From an uncultured Candidatus Saccharibacteria bacterium (lineage in GTDB: Bacteria; Patescibacteriota; Saccharimonadia; CAILAD01; GCA-016700035): a stretch of 9,020 bases of DNA. Shown here piece after piece: positions 4,630 through 9,020 of the stretch. The stretch spans positions 1 to 9,020 of the forward strand of contig CALKUN010000020.1 in the NCBI GenBank assembly GCA_937996675.1. Direction: 5' to 3'. Every line of letters starts with the position of its first letter. Positions within the stretch are counted from its first letter, which is position 1. The notes under the pieces are model-generated. The model saw only the letters and a list, made by a program, of their open reading frames with translations, ran no database searches and was not told the DNA's origin. A program made the translations under genes and the position numbers.

Positions 4630-7600
4630 TCAATTCGACAGTGCTCGCACCAATCGTGGATCTTCCCATGCAACCATCACCCCATCTTCTCCCCTAACCA
4701 AGTCCGCGCGCTTAGACCAGCGACGAGTCAAGATCGGCTCGCACTTCACAGGCACGTCAGGGAGCACCTCAGCACCTGCCCTGTTCATGAGCAAGCCCGT
4801 AGAGCGAGCAGCGGGCACTCCCTGCGCTTCCTTCGCTTCTATGAGAAACTGGTCGTGAATCTCGTTGCACGGGCGACAACCGTAGAGCCCCGCGCCGTCT
4901 GCTGCTAACTGCGCGCCCAGCAGCTCACTGACGATAGCAGGCGACAGATACGAGCAGCAGAATATGTACCATCCCGCTTTCTTGAGCACGTCAGCAAGCA
5001 GCCCCTGATATACACTATTGCACGTAGCGCAGTACGTAGCGCCAGCCCTCAACCGTTGGGAGTACGGCTGCACGAGCGAGTAGAGCTGCTGAATCTTTCC
5101 CTCATGCTTTGCGCGCTCGATACTCGCTTGGCCGCGACGCTTGGGCAGCTTGTCGATGTAGCGAAAAAACTCTGGCATCTCGGTCCAAAGTCGCTCCCAA
5201 ATCTTCAAGATACGCTCCCACTCGTCGAGGGGCTTGTCAACCCCGTAGGTCCGCACCGCGTAGGCGCGCATGGTCTTGGCGCTCAGTCCGCCGGGCTTAC
5301 CGAAGTTGACGGCTTTGGCTGCATTCCTAGCATTGTCGAACTCAGGATCTTTAGCTTTCTTTCGTCTAAGCCCTTCCTCATACGTGATGCCTAGAATCTC
5401 ACAGGCCATCGCAGTATGGGGATCTAGACCCTTGCGCAGAACCTTCGCGAGCTCGCTATTGCCAAGCAGCCATAGACATGCTTGCGCCAGCGTGTGGAGC
5501 TCACCTAGCGCATAATCACTGTCCACCATCACCCAGCCAGGGCGCGGTATGAAGCACTCCCTGTCACCGAGCTCTGCGCCTGTTCCCATGCAATGGAGGC
5601 AGACTACTTGGCACTTCTTTCCACGGCATACTTGGCACTTTTCACCGCGCGCCCTGTTTTGTACGTTGGGCTTAGAGCTGCCGGTGCGACCAGTCTCTAG
5701 CAGCTCCTCGAAGTGGGTGTGTATGGGAGCGATTGCGCCACTGCGTAAAACAGGAATATCTGCGCTCAACATCTTAGCGAGATGGGAGAGCTCAGAGTAG
5801 TCCGTCAGCACCTCATCTTGAACGCTGTTGCAAGCGTCTTTGTCAAGAGCTATGCACTCTGTAAGGGAGTGCTTACCGGGATCATAAGTTCCCGTCCTAG
5901 GTACAGGTATGCCCTCAGCCTGACACGCCTCGTACATACGCTTAGCTGCGGCTTTGGTGTCGCGGTGGAAGGTACGATTAGCTAGCCCAGCATTTTCTAG
6001 GACTGCAAAACGCTCTGCAGCGTGCTTGTGTGCCTCGTCTACAGAGTACCAGTCAAGAGTCCCTTCCTCAAAAGGATTAGGAGCCCTGAGAACCCGGCTG
6101 ATCGGTAGCCAATCGAGAGCACAAAGCAGCGTGATGCGGTCACACTCAGGAATCCTCTGCAGCAGATTCAATAGCTCTGCTTTCTTCGTCCCGATGCCTG
6201 ACCGCGCAGTCACCCAAGCTAACAGCGCTTCCTTGTCTAGGTGCCACTCGACCCTGACCAGACCCTCCTTGACCAGGCGCTCTGTCACCTCTGCATGCTT
6301 GCTAGTCGTGCGAGCTGCAAACCGTTCAACAGCCTCGGGATCAGTGACCATCCCGTGAGAGGACATAGCACGAAGCCAGAGCGCACCCTTGACCTGGCGG
6401 TACTGGTCTTTGAAAGGGTCCGCGTCAGTCCCGAAGTTCTCCCTGATACGTCGCCAGAGGAAGTCGGGCGCTGCTGTGATGGTGGGTTGAGATTGCTTGA
6501 TCGTTGTAGTTGTCGTCGAGAGTGAGGCGCTAAGCGGTGGGCCATGTGTGGCGAGCGCGTATCCATTCGCAAGTCGAAGCAACGTCTCAGCATGACAGCG
6601 TTTAGGTGCGCACCAGCACTCTAGGTGCTTTCCTTTAAGTGGTGCTAGCCACAGAGGTTCATCGGTGTTGCGCTTCTGTGCGTATGCCTCGAAAGCATCA
6701 CATACAGAGTCACGATCGCTCTCTTCCTTAGCCTCGAAAGGATTCCCCCACACTGAGGGTCTACCGACATAAACAGCGCCAATAGGAGCCTTTATCGCGC
6801 CTGCTCGCCGACTGTAAATCTGGGGCTTGCTAACTATTGCCGGGGCACTCCTAACCACGATAGGAGCCCCGCCAGCCCGCAGCTTAGACAGTGCCGGTGA
6901 GAGCTGTTCTATGGGCGCGACCGCTGCCGACCCCGACTGACCGCCGCCCATAACATGGCCCACCGCTGCACTCTGTCGTCTAAGCTGCAGAGCTCGCCAG
7001 CCTGGCTCCTGTTGAGCCCACCAAATGAGTGCCGGGGCCTCAGCATCCTTTATCGGGTAGGTTCGCGCGTCCTCTGGCCATTCTGATAGGGGCTTGTCGC
7101 GGAGCTCGCCATACCTGAGCTGCCAGTCTTTCTCACCCTCGTCGCTGTCTTCCTGGTCAGTTTCCTCGTCCTCGGCTGCTTTGAGCGCAGCAGCCTGCTC
7201 AGTCAGCGTCAACCCCGACCCGGCGCGCTTCTTAGCCTTGCCGCTCGCTTTGTTCAGGCTCATCCCGATCATGCGCTGGGCGACTGCAGCGAGGTTGTAC
7301 CTGTGGTGAACCCAACGCCCGTCTGAGAGCTGCTGCCGGCGGTAGACTCCGGCGGCGAGGTCTAGGAGCTTCTGCCGCACGAGCACGTCAGTAACGCGCC
7401 CAGCCTCGTAAGCCTTCACCCACTTAGCTAGAATTTGCTCGTGGTAGGTCGGCCCCTCTGGCGTTGGGTATGGCTGTACTGCGGAGGTCACGAGCACATC
7501 GTAGGCGATGCTAGCCCCGGTGATGTGGACTTCAGGATCGTCGAGCAGGGAGAGTAGGAAAGGCAGCGCTTCAGAGTGGTGCAGCAGCCCGCTAGCCTTG

Positions 7601-7719
7601 ATCGTGCCAGCCAGAGGGCCTGTTAGGTGAAGCTCAGCCCACGACAGGCAGACAAGCGGTGGAACTTGTCTGCCACGGGCGATCAGCTTGGTCTCTGTGT
7701 CGAGGGCGATGAGCCTCAC
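4630..7719 (-). CDS. Family A DNA polymerase with 3'-5' exonuclease, inserted DUF4326 domain and zinc-knuckle insert
   Basis: 1029 residues, long for a phage PolA-type enzyme. Exonuclease domain: ALDTE (Asp7, Glu9), SIAYD (Asp74), YPIKD (Tyr221, Asp225), so DEDDy proofreading looks intact. An acidic tract lies at 183-198. Residues ~250-400 are an insertion with a DUF4326 domain: VYVGRPSVWGNPF (316-328) and CWCAPKRCH (368-376). Polymerase domain: ETGRTGSSKPNVQN, motif A VDSDYALGEL (catalytic Asp735, Glu740), motif B RNAAKAVNFGKPGG (Arg798, Lys802, Phe806), motif C NEIHDQ (His955, Asp956, then Gln957 where Glu is usual). Between NVQN and the ECFIPRPG strand there is an extra cysteine cluster (Cys695, 698, 703, 707, 710). 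Role: replication of the phage genome. The GTG start overlaps the upstream stop as GTGA; no clear Shine-Dalgarno is seen, so it probably relies on coupling. Confidence 0.93.
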   Translation of the reverse strand: MRLIALDTETKLIARGRQVPPLVCLSWAELHLTGPLAGTIKASGLLHHSEALPFLLSLLDDPEVHITGASIAYDVLVTSAVQPYPTPEGPTYHEQILAKWVKAYEAGRVTDVLVRQKLLDLAAGVYRRQQLSDGRWVHHRYNLAAVAQRMIGMSLNKASGKAKKRAGSGLTLTEQAAALKAAEDEETDQEDSDEGEKDWQLRYGELRDKPLSEWPEDARTYPIKDAEAPALIWWAQQEPGWRALQLRRQSAAVGHVMGGGQSGSAAVAPIEQLSPALSKLRAGGAPIVVRSAPAIVSKPQIYSRRAGAIKAPIGAVYVGRPSVWGNPFEAKEESDRDSVCDAFEAYAQKRNTDEPLWLAPLKGKHLECWCAPKRCHAETLLRLANGYALATHGPPLSASLSTTTTTIKQSQPTITAAPDFLWRRIRENFGTDADPFKDQYRQVKGALWLRAMSSHGMVTDPEAVERFAARTTSKHAEVTERLVKEGLVRVEWHLDKEALLAWVTARSGIGTKKAELLNLLQRIPECDRITLLCALDWLPISRVLRAPNPFEEGTLDWYSVDEAHKHAAERFAVLENAGLANRTFHRDTKAAAKRMYEACQAEGIPVPRTGTYDPGKHSLTECIALDKDACNSVQDEVLTDYSELSHLAKMLSADIPVLRSGAIAPIHTHFEELLETGRTGSSKPNVQNRARGEKCQVCRGKKCQVVCLHCMGTGAELGDRECFIPRPGWVMVDSDYALGELHTLAQACLWLLGNSELAKVLRKGLDPHTAMACEILGITYEEGLRRKKAKDPEFDNARNAAKAVNFGKPGGLSAKTMRAYAVRTYGVDKPLDEWERILKIWERLWTEMPEFFRYIDKLPKRRGQASIERAKHEGKIQQLYSLVQPYSQRLRAGATYCATCNSVYQGLLADVLKKAGWYIFCCSYLSPAIVSELLGAQLAADGAGLYGCRPCNEIHDQFLIEAKEAQGVPAARSTGLLMNRAGAEVLPDVPVKCEPILTRRWSKRADLVRGEDGVMVAWEDPRLVRALSN
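5605..5640. repeat. Short tandem duplication in the polymerase Cys cluster
   Basis: The 12-mer TACTTGGCACTT occurs at 5605-5616 and 5629-5640, exactly 24 bases apart. On the coding strand each copy encodes KCQV, giving KCQVC and then KCQVVC. An 8-codon duplication probably created part of the zinc-knuckle-like insert before motif A. Confidence 0.6.
6533..6547 (-). repeat. Dispersed repeat copy 4 (inverted), left end of DUF4326 cassette
   Basis: Reads AGCGGTGGGCCATGT on the plus strand, opposite in orientation to the other three copies. In the polymerase it encodes THGPPL, a different frame product from the AVGHV of the others. Confidence 0.8.
6841..6871. repeat. Imperfect hairpin inside the DUF4326 cassette
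   Basis: The left arm CGGGGC-AC-TCCTA pairs with the right arm TAGGAGCCCCG: an 11-bp stem with a 2-base bulge and a 7-base loop. No T-run follows on either strand, so it is not a standard terminator. It may be a relic of the inserted sequence or chance in GC-rich coding DNA. Confidence 0.35.
6948..6968 (+). repeat. Dispersed repeat copy 3, right end of DUF4326 cassette
   Basis: 21 bases identical to copy 2 (3693-3713), containing the core ACATGGCCCACCGC. On the coding strand it encodes AVGHVM, immediately after the exonuclease domain of the polymerase. Confidence 0.85.
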
Positions 7720-8150
7720 TGTAAATACTGCAGCGCGGCAGCTACATCTGAGAGTATGGCTTCTGCCCAGAGATGAGAAGGTGTCCTTTCTCCAATTTTA
7801 GGATGTCCGACTACAATTGAGCGTTTGCCTGCGCCTACAGCGATGCCCCAATCAGCATGGCTATCTGCGCCGCAAGGAAGCAATAATATGCACAGGTCGC
7901 AACGTAGCAGGGCAGCGCGATTCTGCTCTATGGCAGCTCGCCATTCGGGAATAGCCTTGAGGTATGCAGCGTAATCGTGCCGAGTCGGATCGAATTGCTC
8001 AGGGTAGCGTTCTGGCGGAACCTCTGAAACTCCTTGTCGTGATGCAGGGTCGGTAAAATCATAGACGGTGTGACCCTGTGTGCGTAAAGCAACAGCCAGA
8101 GCTCTAATACTATTTCGATTTTTCCAAGAAGACGAAATATAGATGTTCAT
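7716..8150 (-). CDS. Nucleoside 2-deoxyribosyltransferase-like protein
   Basis: 144 residues, the usual size for this Rossmann-like family, which transfers or hydrolyses the deoxyribose-base bond of (deoxy)nucleosides or nucleotides. Visible: MNIYISSSWKNR (1-12) as the first strand and nucleotide loop, GHTVYDFTDP (26-35), an IPEWRAAIEQNRAALLRCDLCILLLPCG stretch (67-94) with Asp85, and SHADWGIAVGAGKRSIVV (97-114). Oddity: in many relatives the catalytic Glu lies where this protein has Asp100. It may therefore be a hydrolase, less active, or use Asp. Its neighbours on both sides are the putative hypermodification protein and the polymerase, consistent with clearing or salvaging specific deoxynucleotides. 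ATG start; ATGA overlap with the upstream stop; AAGGTG a few bases upstream. Confidence 0.72.
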   Translation of the reverse strand: MNIYISSSWKNRNSIRALAVALRTQGHTVYDFTDPASRQGVSEVPPERYPEQFDPTRHDYAAYLKAIPEWRAAIEQNRAALLRCDLCILLLPCGADSHADWGIAVGAGKRSIVVGHPKIGERTPSHLWAEAILSDVAAALQYLQ

Positions 8151-9007
8151 CGTAACACCTTCGCTTTATATCTAGCACGTGGTTTGCCCTCACCTTTCAG
8201 GACCCGACAGTATTTGTCAAGTTCACACATGCAGTTAGACAGGTTGTTGAGGTCTTTGAAAGTCTCAGCCCACTGCGGATTGATAGCAAGCACAACCTTA
8301 CGCAGCTCGACGAGCGCCTCAGCAGAGACTGCCGGTCTCCACTTCTGGTCCAGGGGCAGTGCCAGCATGCGATTAAGTCCGCGCTGCGTCCCAGGTCCAG
8401 CGAGTATGAAGGTATCCCAATCTTGCGCGTACGTTAAGTGGTGACTGTACTTCATATCAGTGATTATCTGATTGCGAAGAAAGTCACCCATGAAAGGAAC
8501 CTTGCGCAGGAACACGTCCCAATCGACACAAGTTGCGCGCGGCTTGCTTGGCAACTGTCCTAACTGCCAGAGAGGTGTAAAAACGTGCTCAGCGAGATAT
8601 ACGTGCTTTGCTGTACCGCTAGGCCCAGCTGGAATCATATACGCTCCGGTGAACACCTTCTCTTTGGCAGTCTGTAGCGCTTCAATCACATCTACAAAGC
8701 GCTTTGCATCCCACTCATCGAAGTAACCGAGCTTGGCGAGCGTAGGACTCCAATTGACGAAGCGCGCGATTGCGAGGTTAAACCATATAACAGACGAGGT
8801 GACGTGTTCAGCGATGACGTGCCGAAAGATCCATTTCGTCTCTTTATCGTCGCAGCGATTGACGTTGCAGAATCGCCACTCAGCGATGATTGGATCGGAT
8901 GTCCAGGGAGGAAGTCCGCCAGCCTCACGCATAGTGCGAACGCGCTCACGCTGCGTGATCCAATGGGTGAGGGTCTCTAGCGCCCAAGGGTCGAATTTGT
9001 AGCTCAT
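8147..9007 (-). CDS. HMUDK_hel / aGPT-Pplase-like putative DNA base hypermodification protein
   Basis: 286 residues, apparently complete. The segment REAGGLPPWTSDPII...WRFCNVNRCDDKETKWI (27-60) and the C-terminal AGPGTQRGLNR (203-213) and CMCELDKYCRVLKGEGKPRARY (259-280) resemble phage proteins named 5-hmdU DNA kinase helical domain or alpha-glutamyl/putrescinyl thymine pyrophosphorylase. Those families act on 5-hydroxymethyluracil in DNA in phages with hypermodified thymine. The recognition is from motif memory, not a search. No Walker A is visible, so it is not itself a P-loop kinase; the two P-loop proteins downstream could supply that activity. A dUMP hydroxymethylase is not in this window. 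The start ATG at 9007 has no clear Shine-Dalgarno in the 13 bases left; a start further upstream cannot be excluded. Confidence 0.72.
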   Translation of the reverse strand: MSYKFDPWALETLTHWITQRERVRTMREAGGLPPWTSDPIIAEWRFCNVNRCDDKETKWIFRHVIAEHVTSSVIWFNLAIARFVNWSPTLAKLGYFDEWDAKRFVDVIEALQTAKEKVFTGAYMIPAGPSGTAKHVYLAEHVFTPLWQLGQLPSKPRATCVDWDVFLRKVPFMGDFLRNQIITDMKYSHHLTYAQDWDTFILAGPGTQRGLNRMLALPLDQKWRPAVSAEALVELRKVVLAINPQWAETFKDLNNLSNCMCELDKYCRVLKGEGKPRARYKAKVLR

Positions 9008-9020
9008 AGTTTGACACCAC

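Larger units (their letters stand above)
6533..6967 (-). mobile_element. Putative in-frame DUF4326 cassette bounded by inverted repeats, within the polymerase gene
   Basis: The 15-mer AGCGGTGGGCCATGT at 6533-6547 and its exact reverse complement at 6953-6967 bracket 405 bases. That stretch encodes polymerase residues ~257-390, including the DUF4326 domain (about 314-388). The flanking protein is ordinary: exonuclease domain ending near WRALQLRRQS before it, and the start of the polymerase part (FLWRRIRENFG, LRAMSSHGMVTD) shortly after it. The linkers inside and just outside the cassette (Gly/Ala/Ser-rich, then a Thr run) look poorly conserved. DUF4326 is normally a small stand-alone domain of unknown function. 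Together this suggests insertion of a cassette that kept the reading frame. No transposase, intein or intron signals are present, so the class of element is unknown. Confidence 0.5.

Noticed and set aside
4566..4673. Longer form of the Cys-rich protein starting at 4673
   Set aside because: The extra 36 residues overlap the polymerase C-terminus out of frame, and AGGAGGG precedes the internal ATG at 4565.
5954..6358. Plus-strand ORF of 134 codons across the polymerase
   Set aside because: Antisense to conserved polymerase coding sequence, no domain seen.
6533..6967. Intein or intron as explanation of the polymerase insertion
   Set aside because: No splice-junction residues (C-terminal HN followed by Ser/Thr/Cys) and no endonuclease motifs; the frame is open throughout and encodes a DUF4326 domain.
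1538..7395. Recurrent word GCACGTCAG at several positions
   Set aside because: It encodes similar helices (ADVL/TDVL) with the same codons in three genes; short and without extended flanking identity, so likely codon-usage coincidence.

Overview
This window reads as part of the early (DNA metabolism and replication) region of a tailed double-stranded DNA phage, or of a metagenomic phage contig. The reasons are the very tight one-strand packing, a phage-style family A DNA polymerase, stand-alone nucleotide-metabolism enzymes, a Dam-type phage methyltransferase and a putative thymine hypermodification protein. The DNA is moderately GC-rich. The host cannot be named from the sequence.

All ten genes lie on the minus strand and are transcribed from high to low coordinates as one apparent operon. 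The order of transcription is: (1) 8147-9007, HMUDK_hel / aGPT-Pplase-like putative DNA base hypermodification protein; (2) 7716-8150, nucleoside 2-deoxyribosyltransferase-like protein; (3) 4630-7719, family A DNA polymerase with proofreading domain and an inserted DUF4326 domain; (4) 4287-4565, small Cys-rich protein; (5) 3220-4290, DnaQ/ExoX-like 3'-5' exonuclease; (6) 2447-3223, HD-domain phosphohydrolase; (7) 1851-2444, dCTP deaminase-family protein; (8) 1306-1854, thymidylate-kinase-like P-loop kinase; (9) 678-1319, second P-loop (AAA_28/NadR-like) kinase; (10) 1-688, a phage DNA N6-adenine methyltransferase that runs off the left edge of the window. Five of nine junctions are 4-base ATGA/GTGA overlaps, two are 11-14 base overlaps, one is a 2-base gap, and only the gap after the polymerase (64 bases) is noticeable. 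This implies strong translational coupling. No promoter or terminator is evident inside the window, and there is no gene-free stretch above 64 bases.

Together the genes fit a phage that remodels the host deoxynucleotide pool (deaminase, HD phosphohydrolase, deoxyribosyltransferase-like protein, two kinases), copies its genome with its own polymerase and exonuclease, and chemically marks the DNA (putative thymine hypermodification plus adenine methylation).

The least expected signal is a short dispersed repeat with core ACATGGCCCACCGC, present four times. Three copies have the same orientation and the same reading frame (encoding AVGHV) in three different genes, each in a poorly conserved extension or insertion. 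The fourth copy is inverted and, with copy three, brackets the DUF4326 domain inserted in the polymerase. This looks like an in-frame mobile or recombination-associated element in phage coding sequence.
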